Shown here: piece by piece, positions 23,220 to 34,261 of the stretch
How the letters are laid out: every line of letters begins with the position of its first letter
Numbering within the stretch: the first letter of the stretch is position 1
From: Siphonodentalium dalli
Lineage: Eukaryota; Mollusca; Scaphopoda; Gadilida; Siphonodentaliidae
DNA length: 64,000 nucleotides
Direction of reading: 5' to 3'
NCBI GenBank assembly: GCA_032622095.1
Contig: CP136061.1
Coordinates: forward strand, 220,319,148 to 220,383,147
Translations under genes and position numbers: made by a program
The notes under the pieces: model-generated
Database searches by the model: none
Seen by the model: the letters and a program-made list of their open reading frames with translations, nothing else
Told to the model about the DNA's origin: nothing

Positions 23220-23341
23220 GGATCATCACCGGGTTATTGAAACTGATGATTTCGGTGCATTCTTAGTTTCGAATTTTTACACATATAAATGTACATGCAA
23301 ACATACATTATAATTTTCTTTTCTGCCTCCAGCATACGCAT

Positions 23342-24283
23342 ATAGCAACACATCCTCGCGCAAACCGCACATAATTGACCTATAATGTGAAATAAGTGCA
23401 TAATGTGATTACTTGATTCTGAGATAAGAAGATAATGGACTCATACCCGTTATTTCGTTTTATGGCGCAGGCCACAGTGAAAACACATGTTAAAGAGCGA
23501 CACACGAAAAGTCGTGAATTGGCTTTTGTGTGTCATTGTCCGAAGATAATCTGCTTAGAATCGCCTCATTATGAAAGGGATAGTGTGACCAAATTCTAAG
23601 ATTTTAATATAGCAACACATCCTCGCGCAAAACGAACATAATTGACCTATAATGTGAAATAAGTGCATAATGTGTTATTTGATTCTGAGATAAGAAGATA
23701 ATGGACTCATGCCCGTTATTTCGTTTTATGGCGCAGGCCACAGTGAAACACATGTTAAAGAGCGTACACACGAAAAGTCGTGAATTGGCTTTTTTGTGTC
23801 ATTGTCCGAAGATAATCTGCTTAGAATCGCCTCATTATGAAAGGGATAATGTGACCAAATTCTAAGATTTTAATATAGCAACACATCCTCGCGCAAAACG
23901 AACATAATTGACCTATAATGTGAAATAAGTGCATAATGTGATTATTTGATTCTGAGGTAAGCAGATAATGGACTCATACCCGTTATTTCGTTTTAGGGCG
24001 CAGGCCACAGTGAAAACACATATTAAAGAGCGTACACAAGAACAGTCGTGAATTGGCTATTTTTGTCATCGTCCGAAGATAAACTGCTTAGAATCGCCTC
24101 ATTATGAAAGGGATAATGGGACCAAATTCTAAGATTTTAATATAGCAACACATCGTCGCGCAAAACGAACACAATTGACCTATAATGTGAAACTAGTGCA
24201 TAATGTGATTATTTGATTCTGAGATAAGCAGATAATGGCTTATTTGTGTCATTGTCCGAAGATAATCTGCTTAGAATCGCCTC
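23342..24283 (+). repeat. AGATAATCTGC-family repeat, four tandem units of about 267 bp
   Basis: ATAGCAACACATC marks unit starts at 23342, 23609, 23875 and 24142. Each unit runs through GCGCAAA..GAACATAATTGACC, GTTATTTCGTTTTATGGCGC, CATGTTAAAGAGCG and AGATAATCTGCTTAGAATCG. The fourth unit has an internal deletion. Confidence 0.9.
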
Positions 24284-24439
24284 TTCTTTTATAACCTCGT
24301 TAATTGCTTTCCATATGTAATTGCGGCCACTGTTGAAGATTTTATTGCGGGAACACAATGCATCATATAACAGCTAACATTGCTGATGAAGTATGTCTCA
24401 GTTGGACTAAATGTCGTATTGCGAAGTATCGGGTGTGTA

Positions 24440-24690
24440 TTTAATCGGATTAGTAAATTTGGGTCCGCATTTAGAGGCTTTATTGTGTGGTGAATGAGAA
24501 ACCTGCAGCCCTAAGCCGTAGTTGTAATAATTTGAAGGATTAGTTGTTTTAACGAAAATATGAGGTGGTGCATTCATGAAACCAATATATTTTATATTAT
24601 AATTTATAATGCCTAATAATATTATCTTGAGGGCATTACCATTTCTGACTAGGGATTTATTGTTTGCTACTGTGAATCACACTGTATGGT
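24440..24690 (+). repeat. Dispersed repeat (TTTATATTATAATT family)
   Basis: Inverted relative to 17458-17700. It shares GGATTAGTTGTTTTAACG, CCAATATATTTTATATTATA and GGGCATTACCATTTCTGACT. It is AT-rich with no ORF. Confidence 0.55.
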
Positions 24691-25213
24691 GTAATGCGCG
24701 TTCGTGTTGTGTGAATTATGATTCGTCTTGGTGAGATACGGAACTTAATTGATACAGGGCACACGCTCCATCTAAACTAACAAGGCACATCCGTAACAGC
24801 TCCTTTGTTCTACATCGACCATCTATTTTCCGAATGTCCATTTTGCAATCTGATTGTTCGTGTCACTAACGTGTCCCCCACTGGTACCACTGACAGTGAT
24901 ATACAGTGTGCATCATTTCCGCCTACAATAAAAAAAATTTACATAGTGATTATGAATACCACGAAATTAATGTTCTTGTCGATATGGGTGTGCATCTCAT
25001 TTGCACATATCAACGTGTAACAGAAACCGTAATGATAGCGTAAGTACATAATGCGAGCTTGCATAAGGTGTCGTTACACTATTTAGTCGCGTCTAGGTTC
25101 AATGGCCATTCACGATATTTTGTAGACAGAACAACACAAGAGATTACCGGTATTAAATAATTGACTTGACATTGTCCACATTACATATAAAGACAAAACC
25201 GCTGTTCATTTTA
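24691..25213. other. No gene recognised
   Basis: A 71-codon ORF at 24805-25020 has mixed composition but no motif. Nothing else is seen. Confidence 0.4.
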
Positions 25214-25217
25214 TTAA

Positions 25218-25609
25218 CCCTTTACCCAACAAAACGGCCAAAACCGGCCAAATAAAGCTTCAACCGCCTAAAATATCTTTGGTCTGTATCAATAGAACCA
25301 TACAAATATGGATATCATTGGAACCGGCTTCTTGACCACATTGTGATAGTTACAGTTATGCCCTGTGCCAATGCATTCTCTTATATATGCGAGTCGACCA
25401 TAGGTCGCCTCGCATATATAAGAGAATGCATTGGCCTAAAAAAAATCTTTTTTTAACACTTTTTACCATTTTTTCTTACATTCTTTAACAATTTTATAAT
25501 TTTTAATGTGTTAAGCCAATGCATTCTCTTATATATGCGAGGCGACCTATGGTCGACTCGCATATATAAGAGAATGCATTGGCACAGGGCCCTTCTGTTG
25601 GGTAAAGGG
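25218..25609. mobile_element. piggyBac-like MITE with twin hairpins
   Basis: TTAA flanks at 25214-25217 and 25610-25613. Termini are CCCTTTACCCAACA and the complement TGTTGGGTAAAGGG. TTAA targeting with CCC ends is the mark of piggyBac-superfamily elements. Two hairpins with arms GCCAATGCATTCTCTTATA lie at about 25372-25434 and 25514-25582. Their loops (TCGACCATAGGTCGC and GCGACCTATGGTCGA) are complements of each other, so the core has an extra level of symmetry. There is no transposase. A near-identical copy is at 52444-52833. Confidence 0.9.
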
Positions 25610-25613
25610 TTAA

Positions 25614-27559
25614 GTTATTATATATCCGGTATGTACATGCATATCGTAAGCTCGAGAACTTACTGGACTTCACCCCTTGACATTATCCACTATAATACTG
25701 GTAGTGCACATATGTAACCTAACCCAGTCTTGCCGGTATTGTGTGGGGTAAAATACACTTTACAGCAAATCCGGATGGGATAGTAAGCAACATTGTAGGA
25801 AGGTATGCCGGGGTGGTGGTTGAAACATGTTTTTACACCCTCATGTAAATTTCTCATATAAGCCCTGATATGCCCTCTGTAACAATTAAAATTATGAAAG
25901 GTAAAATTGATATGAGTTGATCAAATAGTTAACAAAGTTATGGGGCTTATTGCATATGGCACAATCATCTGACGTAAAACCAAGCTTGTTTATAAAACAT
26001 TCCGGTATCTTATTAAACCGGTACTAGTATATCCATGTTTTGCAGCTAATTGGCCACATACTTGGGAAATTATTCTCTTTAGTGCTGAGCTCCATCATGG
26101 TAAATATACAATTATATTATGTGAATAGATATTGGATAATGCACAGAGGCCAAGTCATCAAAATAGCAGAAATCAGTATGTGAGCTTATATGCAATTAAA
26201 GCACCAACCAAATAGCTCATTTACATATCCTGGTACAATAAACATTATCAACTACTCGTTACTGTAAAACCAAAACTGTCTAAATATAGAATTGTTCGTG
26301 TATGGTCATTGACGCCTGGGCAACCAAATAGTGAACGACACATTAAGACACTGCGACATGTGCATACCCATGGACTTACCCATTTGGATGTATAGTTTAC
26401 CTCTATCTGATAAAAAGATGTATAACTTGGATTATTTAACCAAACATCTGCCCCACAGCATAATATTGCATTGCCACGGCAACATGTGAAATCCTTCAAA
26501 ATATTAGCCTCTGTGAGTCCAATAGCTAATCACATAAGCTAACTAAATTTACCAGTCATGGTCATTGCTTACCAAACCCATGGATACAAAGCATATGTTT
26601 TATAGAATGTGTGACTTAGAATTTAAAACGACTAGTAGTTTAAATAAAAACATATACCATGATTTAGTTTCAGTTTACCATTCTATGAGCATGTATGATT
26701 TTGGAATATTTTTCAGACTCTATTGACAAGGGTCAAATGGCAACCATTTACTCACATGATGACACCAAACGGTTCAAGTTATGCCTAGGATATCCCCCAT
26801 TTCAACAACACAGATAGACAAAAGGGTTTCTTATCCAGCCATGCACATTTTAATACGGAGAAATCAGTTGACCGTTGCATGAAATTGACAGAAGAATAAT
26901 GTTCCCATGCATAGGGAAAGGCGAAAACACATAAATCCATATCCATTGATATATGGGCTACATTTTGTCTTGGAAATGCATTATATGCTGAAAAAAAAAT
27001 CATTTTGATATTCGCATAAAAAACAATCAAATAAAATATGTGAACCTTTAATGTGTCGTTAAACTATTATCAAGGCTATAATAATAATCCTATATTTGTT
27101 AATGTATTTGAGATTCATTGACGGAAGTCAAGTAATCGAAAAGGCAAACATCAGTATGTAAGCTCATGTAATAAAAACACCAATAAAATAAGACTATATA
27201 AAATACTCATTTATGTCAAAATAATAAATGTTTCGTGCATTGCCATTGAACCCTAGGCGTGACTAAATTGTTTTTTTTTTACTGTCTGTAATCTATATAT
27301 GGGAGAAGTCTTATGCATAACTTGAACAACTTGGTGTCATTTAGTTGTGTGAGAGTAAATGGTTGCTATATCATATTGTTCTTGTCTTGTGAATAGAGTC
27401 TGACAAATATTCCAAATTGATGTCTTATCGCACCATATATGCTTTAAAATAATACACTGAACCTAAATCGTAATATATGTTAGATTTAAAGAACTATTAT
27501 GGTTAAACTCTATTATCAATTTCAACTAAGTTTTTGTCTGAAATGTCCAACTTTTGTGT
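25614..27559. other. No gene recognised
   Basis: Nearly 2 kb, AT-rich. ORFs at 26248-26499 and 26785-27030 (minus) lack recognisable motifs. No strong internal repeat is seen. Confidence 0.4.
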
Positions 27560-27990
27560 CAGGCATGAAATGTCCAACTACATCTTTAATATTTTGGCCA
27601 AAGTTGGGGTAGATCATGACAAGAATCTCCACTCGGACAGAGCCCGAGTAGAGGCTCACGGCATGATGGTATGATCGAAAGTTGGGGGTGAGACAACAAC
27701 CTCCATGTTGCCACGTCTCTGTCTATACCACAACACACTCTATAAGACAGAACTTATGGATCGTTTATTCCCCCATCTACTGCTCTGCCAGTTGGCATAC
27801 CACATGTTCATAGAGTCTTCAATGTTAGAACGGCATCCCACTAACCATGTTTGACATATGATTTAAACTGACGCATCGGGGTTAATTCATACTCCGGGGA
27901 TGTCTGACATGTATAAGTGGGAGACCTAACAAACGTCTACGTCACGGGTCTATCGTAAAGGATAACGCAATATCGCTGTTTTAGGGTGTT
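27560..27990 (+). repeat. Dispersed block, copy 1 (GACGCATCGG family)
   Basis: Shares with 29275-29690 a series of ordered blocks: GGGTAGATCATG, CAACCTCCATGTTGCCACGT, TGTTTGACATATGATTTAAA, CTGACGCATCGG and CATACTCCGGGGATGTCT. Shorter pieces with GAAATTTCCAACT recur at 28150-28310 and 28320-28440. No ORF spans it. Confidence 0.65.
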
Positions 27991-28149
27991 TGACGTTTCC
28001 AACTGGTACGTACGCCAACCTTTAATTTTCAGCCGAACACCACTATTGTCGGAAATTTCCAACTGACTGCCATTTCAGCCCAAAAAATTGACCGAAAGTA
28101 GGGAACTATTGGACTTGCGATATAAAAAAATCACACTAAATACGTATTG

Positions 28150-28440
28150 GAATATCAAACTCTAATATCAATCTTAGCTAAGTTTTGGTCGGATATTTCC
28201 AACTATTGTCATGTCAGGCATGAAATTTCCAACTGCATGTTTAATATTTTGGTAACGTTGGGGTAGATCGTGCATTAATCCTTATTCGGGCAAACTGACG
28301 CATCGGGGTTAAACTAACTACTTATTGGAAAACTTCAACTATTATCAATTTAACCTAAGTGTTGGTCTGAAATTTCAAACTATTGTTGTATTAGGCATGA
28401 AATTTCCTAGATCATGTCATGAATCTCAACTATGGCTAAC
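28150..28440 (+). repeat. Two partial copies of the GACGCATCGG family
   Basis: TCAGGCATGAAATTTCCAAC with TTTAATATTTTGG (28215-28255), and a degenerate second copy with TTAGGCATGAAATTTCC (28390). GACGCATCGGGGTTAA stands at 28298. Confidence 0.5.
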
Positions 28441-28559
28441 GCCCGTATAGATCATATTCCACCAGTACAAAACATTGGAACTTTTTGAAGGTTTGACAGG
28501 GAACCTTATAAAGTCGAAACATTAATGCGGGTAATATATTTCTTAATGATTATCTGTTG

Positions 28560-28934
28560 CTTAAAGACATATGTACTCGTTCGGGTGCGTGAAACTGATC
28601 AGTTAGTAACCAGTCGCTATGCCAATTGGAGGAATGTAGCATTCAACTAACATCGCCGAAAATTTGAAGCAAATCGACCGTACCACTCCATAGAAAACAT
28701 CGTCTGAACTACGCTCAAAATTGTAAATATTTACTACTCGATTCGGGACGCATCTATCGGCGATAAACTAACGAAAACGATTTCGCCATCGAGAGTGACT
28801 GCGTTTAATTTATATATAAGAATGGCGGTGTGTGTTGTCAAATTGGATATAATATTCGTAAAAATTACTACTTTGAACAAGAGTATTCTCCATTTATATT
28901 TCATCGCCCTACCGGAGTGTTTCACATCACTTTA
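28560..28934 (+). repeat. Dispersed repeat body with a single 55-bp unit
   Basis: Aligns with 22370-22724 and ends in one diverged copy of the 55-bp unit (TATTCTCCATTTATATTTC..TTTCACATCACTTTA, 28884-28934). This is the unamplified counterpart of the ten-unit array. Confidence 0.7.
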
Positions 28935-28937
28935 GTA

Positions 28938-29137
28938 GTGTACTTCACTATATGTGAAGGTCCCAACTCGAAATGAATGCCTTTCTGTGACTTTCGAGAG
29001 CTGATATCACAATAAACATTCAATTAATTACCCAGGAAAAATTCCATAATTGTAAGAAACGCAAAGCAAATTCGCTCACAAAGTCACTTAAGTCGTGACA
29101 AATACCTGTTGGGACCTTCACCAACAGTGAAGTACAT
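28938..29137. mobile_element. 200-bp TA-flanked MITE
   Basis: TA at 28936-28937 and 29138-29139. Ends are GTGTACTTCACTATATGTGA and, inverted, ATGTACTTCACTGTTGGTGA, both followed by AGGTCCCAAC. A TA duplication suggests a Tc1/mariner-type element. It entered just after the CACTTTAG end of the preceding repeat. Confidence 0.7.
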
Positions 29138-29274
29138 TATTAAGATACAGATAATAACTAAGAAATATATTCCCCATGTTATTTTTTCGATTTTATAATG
29201 TCAAAACTTCAAAAAGTTCCCAGGTTTTGTACTGGTGGAATATGATAACGCGCGAAGCTGGAGTAGAGATTCGT

Positions 29275-29700
29275 GGCATGAACTAGAAATTTCCAACTGC
29301 ATGTTTAACATTTTGGCAACAGTCCGGGTAGATCATGCCATGAATCTTTAATTAGCGTCGTCAGCATATAGGTTCATGGGGTGATGAAAACAATATGGGG
29401 GTGAAACACCAACCTCCACGTTGCCACGTCTCTGCATGGCTACATGTGTGTATACCACAACGTACTCCAAAAGACAACACATGTGTGGAGAGTTCTATCA
29501 GTTAGCGTACCACATGTTTCGTAGAGTCGCCAATGTTGGAGCGACATAACGCTAACGATGTTTGACATATGATTTAGACTGACGCATCGGACTTAATTCA
29601 TACTCCGGGGATGTCTTTACATAAGTGAGAGACCTAACAAACGTCTACCTCGCGTGTCTATCGCAAATTATAACGGAGTGTCACTGTTTTTAAAATCAGA
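29275..29700 (+). repeat. Dispersed block, copy 2 (GACGCATCGG family)
   Basis: Second long copy of the block at 27560-27990, same orientation, about 1.7 kb apart, with scattered substitutions and small indels. Confidence 0.65.
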
Positions 29701-29709
29701 GCCATTCTA

Positions 29710-30492
29710 TCTATCGATACAAATCCTCTTCAATAATCATGGCTTGCGATAGAATCAATATGATATATAACCGCCCAGCTTAAACTGTAACCGGACATGT
29801 TTTCGATTACTTTGACCGTTCTTGATGATGATGATGATGATGACGACGACGATGGGAATGTTGATGGTTATGCTGATGGCAATAATAATAATGATGATGA
29901 TGATGATGAAGATGATCACGATAATAATATTTATGATGATGTTGATGATGATGATGGTGATGCTGATGATAGTGATAGTGGTGATGATGATGACACCCAT
30001 TCATCGATAAAATCATATCAATAATAATAGCTCGTGATAGTTCAACATGCTATATAAATTCCCAGGTTTTGGACTGGTTTTCGATGACGTTGATCGTGCA
30101 TGGTGATGATGATGGCGATATTTATTAATATGGTTATGGTGCTGATCGTGATGAGGATGATGACGATGTTAATGCTGATAATTATGCTGCTCGTGATGTT
30201 GATGGCGGTGATGATGATATCCATCCAGCGACAAATATCCTATTCAAAAGTCATGGCTCGCGATAGTCAACACTATATGTAATCTCCCAGCTTAAACTTT
30301 AAACGGACATGTTTTCGATTATGTTGATCATGCATAATGCTGATGCTGTTGGTGATGGTGATGATGGTGCTGGTGGTGATGATGATGATGATAATGATGA
30401 CGATGGTGATGCTGACGATGATCGTGGTGGTGGTGGTGGTGATGGTGACGATAATATCAATCCATCGATACAAATCATATTCAACAATAATA
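29710..30492 (+). repeat. GAT-rich tandem array, about three units
   Basis: Each unit of about 230-290 bp has CATCGATACAAATC-like sequence, GGCTTGCGATAG, CCCAGCTTAAACT, GGACATGTTTTCGATTA and then a GAT/GGT trinucleotide tract (29823-29995, 30101-30220, 30340-30470). Poly-Asp, poly-His, poly-Ile and poly-Met ORFs in every frame come from the trinucleotide tract. Confidence 0.85.
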
Positions 30493-30867
30493 TCTTTGAT
30501 AAACAGTTTGAAAGTTCATGCCTGGAACAACATTAGCTGAAGGTTTAATACAAGAGATGGGTTGAAATTGTCATCATAGTTTGGTTTGTCCAACCAGTAA
30601 TTGGTGGGGAATCTATTGTTTTAAACAGTCGCACAATTTCGTACTTTTGGTAAATAATTTGGACTGAAATGGCCATCAGTCGGATATTTCCAACCTCAAG
30701 GAGCTGGAGCTGTCAGCATGGAGACATCCACCAATTGAAAAAAGCTTGAGAGATACCAGTACCAGCAGTAAAATTTGAAGAAAAAACTTGGCCATATATG
30801 TTTTGCACCAAGGGGATGTACTTGGAAATTTTAAATGTCGATAAATACAAGACTTACCGTTGTACGC
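30493..30867. other. No gene recognised
   Basis: Contains CAGTCGGATATTTCCAACC, reminiscent of the GACGCATCGG family, but no complete copy and no ORF of note. Confidence 0.4.
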
Positions 30868-30871
30868 TTAA

Positions 30872-31144
30872 CCCTTTCTGTGCTAGATACTTATTGGTGA
30901 GTTGTTCCCCTAGAACATGTTCAAATAATAAGTTCAACAAACAACATAGGTCGCTTGTTGAATTTATTATCTGAACATTTCTCAACAATGAATAAGAATT
31001 ATTCTGCTCTTGTATTATTGTATTATCTGTGTGTTCTGTCTGTCGTCTGCTTTTTATTACCTGAGCACTCCACCAAATGAATAATATACCGTTCCGGTGT
31101 ATATTTTTAATACTGGATGGGTGAATCTATTCTGTGTAAAATGG
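30872..31144. mobile_element. TTAA-type MITE (CCCTTTC family)
   Basis: TTAA 30868-30871 then CCCTTTCTGTGCTAGATAC. The right end ACTGGATGGGTGAATCTATT..AAAATGG matches the complement of the end at 53026 and meets TTTA, a decayed TTAA. The internal hairpin uses TGTTCAAATAATAAGTTCA and its complement (30913-30980). Confidence 0.6.
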
Positions 31145-31204
31145 TTTACATATTTATCGCGAATGATCGGCTGTTTCAACTTTATGCACAGCAGTGAGTC
31201 AAAT

Positions 31205-31552
31205 GCTCTTTATTCTCACAAATCAGGAATACACTTGACTACGAACGCTCTTTATTGTCACAACATCAGGAATACACTGACTACGAGCGCTCTTTATTAT
31301 CACAACATCAGGAATACACTTACTACGAACGCTCTTTATTATCACAACATCGGGAATACACTGACTGCGAACGCTCTTTGTTATCACAACATCAGGAATA
31401 CACTGACTACTAACGCTCTCTATTGTCACAACATCAGGAATACACTGAATACGAACGCTCTTTATTATCACAACATGAGGAATACACTGACTATTGACGC
31501 TCTTTATTATCACAACATCAGTAATACACTGACTACGAACGCTCCTTATTGT
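31205..31552 (+). repeat. 42-bp minisatellite, eight full units plus a partial
   Basis: GCTC marks unit starts at exactly 42-bp spacing: 31205, 31247, 31289, 31331, 31373, 31415, 31457, 31499, 31541. The core is GCTCTTTATTATCACAACAT followed by CAGGAATACACTGACTACGA and AC. Because 42 is a multiple of three, frames stay open on both strands (164 codons at 31097-31591 plus, 118 codons at 31223-31579 minus). I read this as a repeat, not a gene. Confidence 0.95.
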
Positions 31553-32274
31553 TTCATGCTGAAGACAGGTCGCTTCCAATTTGTTGAATAAATATTTCTG
31601 TGGAAAACCAAATTCAAAGTACTAACAAACCAAAGTACTATTGCATGTTTTGACAACATATTTTTTCTTTCCGGTACTGGACTGGAATCTGCAACAAGCG
31701 AGAATTAATATGTATCATGTTGGGTCTACAAACTGCTTAGTTGCTGTAGAAAGAACTTGGCGATTTTTTTTTCGAATATAACCTTCACATCTGTATGACG
31801 TTATTTCGTTTATTTCACAGAAAACGGTAAAATAAGATACATGCCAGTTTCACATAAACTGAGATGCTATGATAGCCACCATTAAAAAAACTCAACAACA
31901 TATAATCAACACAACAAAAAGAGACCACTTTGTTGCACGATGTATATATTGGTTGAATGGGGTGCGCTAATTATTTATGAATTTAATGGTCGTCATCTGA
32001 CTTTCTGAGTGATTGGTATCATCTCCATAACACAGTGGATCACACGCGATACCTATAGTGTTAATCCTTTGGCGGGTGTATACGCCATATATAACTTCAT
32101 ATATAGGTGAATATATTTTTGCAAATAAATTGTATAATATTGTATGTGTCATATTCCATGTGTTATCAAGTTAGAGACAAATAAATGTTTAAAACTAAAC
32201 TACAACATCATCAAAATCACGAATCAATGTAAATAATAAACATAATATCAATCCACATTATATCCATGATTCTG
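31553..32274. other. No gene recognised
   Basis: AT-rich sequence without a convincing ORF or recurring repeat. Confidence 0.45.
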
Positions 32275-32484
32275 AGAAGATGTGCGGACAAATGACACAA
32301 ATAAGCCAACTCACGACTTTTGAGGTGTACGCTCTTTAACATGTGTTTTCACTGTGGCCCGTGCCACAAAATGAATAACGGGTATGATTCCATTATCTGC
32401 TTATATGATAATTAAATGATCACATTATGTACCTATTTCATATTATATATCGATTATGTGCGTATTTTCGCGAGGATATGTTGC
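32275..32484 (-). repeat. AGATAATCTGC-family dispersed repeat, inverted single copy
   Basis: On the plus strand reads ATGTGCGGACAAATGACACA, TACGCTCTTTAACATG, TTTTCACTGTGGCCCG and TTTTCGCGAGGATATGTTG. This is the complement of the 15351 copy in reverse order. Confidence 0.65.
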
Positions 32485-33077
32485 ATAGTTACGATTACGG
32501 GCTCGAGAAGCCAAGCATAGGCACGCGAGCTTTGTATGCAATCATTGAGTCTACCACAGACTATGATCCGATAGCAACATAATCCAGTACAAATAAATCA
32601 CGGCAAAAATAATGTTGTCAACTTACTGTGAGTGGCAAGAAGTTTGAATGGCACCATTTTCTCACAAACGGACTCATCGTCGTCAATTTCGCGAAATAGT
32701 TTTTTGATCGTCCGAAAAATTTACGACTACTATGAACAACAGCATTCGTAATTTTATCAGTAGAAGTTGATTATGAGAAAGCGGTCAATTGTCGTTCTAC
32801 TCGCTAACCTACGGCGACATAATTGTCGTCGGTTCTACCCGCTAATGGGTTAGTGGTTGCTCATATGGGAATGATACCTCACACTGACTGGAGTGGAATG
32901 TAGATCGTGATTCATTTACAGCACCTTGGTGCACGGGAGTCTGATGTCAAACTAAAGCAGGTCACCTAAATCAAGTTACAGATGTTGGTATCCCCATGGT
33001 TTGTCCATTATCCATTAGTTTAATTGAGACATATGTGTTATAGCGCTGTTCTGTGCTCTGGAAACTGGTATTCGTGT
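32485..33077. other. No gene recognised
   Basis: A short internal repetition (CAATTGTCGTTCTACTCGCTA and ATTGTCGTCGGTTCTACCCG) lies at 32785-32845. No gene is seen. Confidence 0.4.
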
Positions 33078-33081
33078 TTAA

Positions 33082-33576
33082 AGGTACGGTTGGCCTTGGC
33101 GGTGGGTATCCTGTGAAAATATTTCCACCCATCAAAAACCGCCACAAACAGAAAGAACAACAAAATGTAGACAGACTTTGTCCGTATACAAATAAGAAAT
33201 ATCGCATAAACAGTATGTTATTGTCATTTGTTTGACCATTGTTATGTAAACAAAAGCATAACAAGTTACCTTTCCTTGTGTTTGTTTATATTATGATGGT
33301 AAACATAAAGAGCGTTCTTTGTTGCTGAATTCCTGATATGGAACTAATAAAGAGCGTTTATATCATTTGTGTGTGATTAGCCAGTGACACTGTGCTGTCT
33401 TCTGTAACACAATCAGGCTCTTGCTTATGTAAAATAGAGTAAGTATTTATGATAGCATGCTGTTTACGCGATGGTGATGGTATATATGAACGAAACTGTA
33501 TGCGTTTTAATGTTTGTCTGTTTACGGTGTTTGGAACAAATCTGAATATTTTCGACAACTAAGGCCAACCGTGCCT
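33082..33576. mobile_element. 495-bp element with TTAA duplications and AGG ends
   Basis: TTAA at 33078-33081 and 33577-33580. Termini AGGTACGGTTGGCCTT and, inverted, AGGCACGGTTGGCCTT differ at one base. It contains two AAAGAGCGTT motifs (near 33307 and 33346). The ends differ from the CCC-type family, so this may be another TTAA-using superfamily (Kolobok also uses TTAA). A diverged inverted copy is at 6620-7011. It carries no transposase. Confidence 0.75.
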
Positions 33577-33847
33577 TTAATGTTTCGATTGCATTCATAG
33601 TATGGTGGCGTGTTTCGTAGATATATTGAACTTGCATGTACTCTCCTGTCGTTCCGTCATGCAGTCGGAGTAATTTGTGGTACAGACATGTAGACCAATG
33701 CGCATGAAAAGCATTGGCATTCCTGGGCGTCGCAATTTCCCACACAGTAGAATTTAACTTTTGGGGCCACTGGCTCCATATTTTGCGAAAACCATAGAGT
33801 GTTGCATAAATCAAAAAGCATCCATAGATCACGATGACCAATAACAT
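33464..33847 (-). CDS. ORF with N-terminal hydrophobic segment, partly element-derived
   Basis: A 127-codon frame starting at 33847. Residues 1-16 (MLLVIVIYGCFLIYAT) form a hydrophobic stretch that could be a signal anchor. Residues from about 24 to 90 are of mixed composition with several Trp and His. From roughly residue 91 the frame runs into the TTAA element at 33576, which supplies the C-terminus and stop. The original frame, if real, was therefore cut by the insertion. The start lies against another repeat (33855-33985). No family is recognised. Confidence 0.18.
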   Translation of the reverse strand: MLLVIVIYGCFLIYATLYGFRKIWSQWPQKLNSTVWEIATPRNANAFHAHWSTCLYHKLLRLHDGTTGEYMQVQYIYETRHHTMNAIETLKARLALVVENIQICSKHRKQTNIKTHTVSFIYTITIA

Positions 33848-33854
33848 GTTCTTA

Positions 33855-33985
33855 AAGGATTACACCTGTGTCATTGTCGATGCCCACTAATCCAATGAGC
33901 ACGTTGTCGAACCGGTGGATCTTATTAGATAGGTCCCATTGACATCAGATGTCTTAAACGGGCACTACTAATTAATTAAATAAAC
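33855..33985 (-). repeat. Dispersed repeat, short copy
   Basis: Its complement matches both ends of 40783-41147: AGATCCACCGG, TTAGTGGGCATCGA and GGTGTAATC. The central part present at 40860-41040 is missing here. Confidence 0.55.
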
Positions 33986-34261
33986 TAAATAATTATATAT
34001 ACAAAATGGTTGCAATCTGGTCGGTGAAAAATGAAACACGGGGATCAATTGACCCGTATAGTGTGATGATATAGATGCCGTTGACCTCAGACGACTTCAA
34101 TGGGCATACATGGGCAATAAAGAGCGTTCATTGGTAGATACATCACGTGACCAGGTGAATGTCGTGGGATAGGCGCATTTTCCCCATGTTCGATCCTTAA
34201 ATAATGGCTGAGAATAAAACATCATTTGCTTACATTTGACCTCAGATGACTTAATGTCGGA

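Noticed and set aside
29755-30540. Poly-Asp, poly-His, poly-Ile and poly-Met ORFs
   Set aside because: All arise from the GAT/GGT trinucleotide tract read in different frames.
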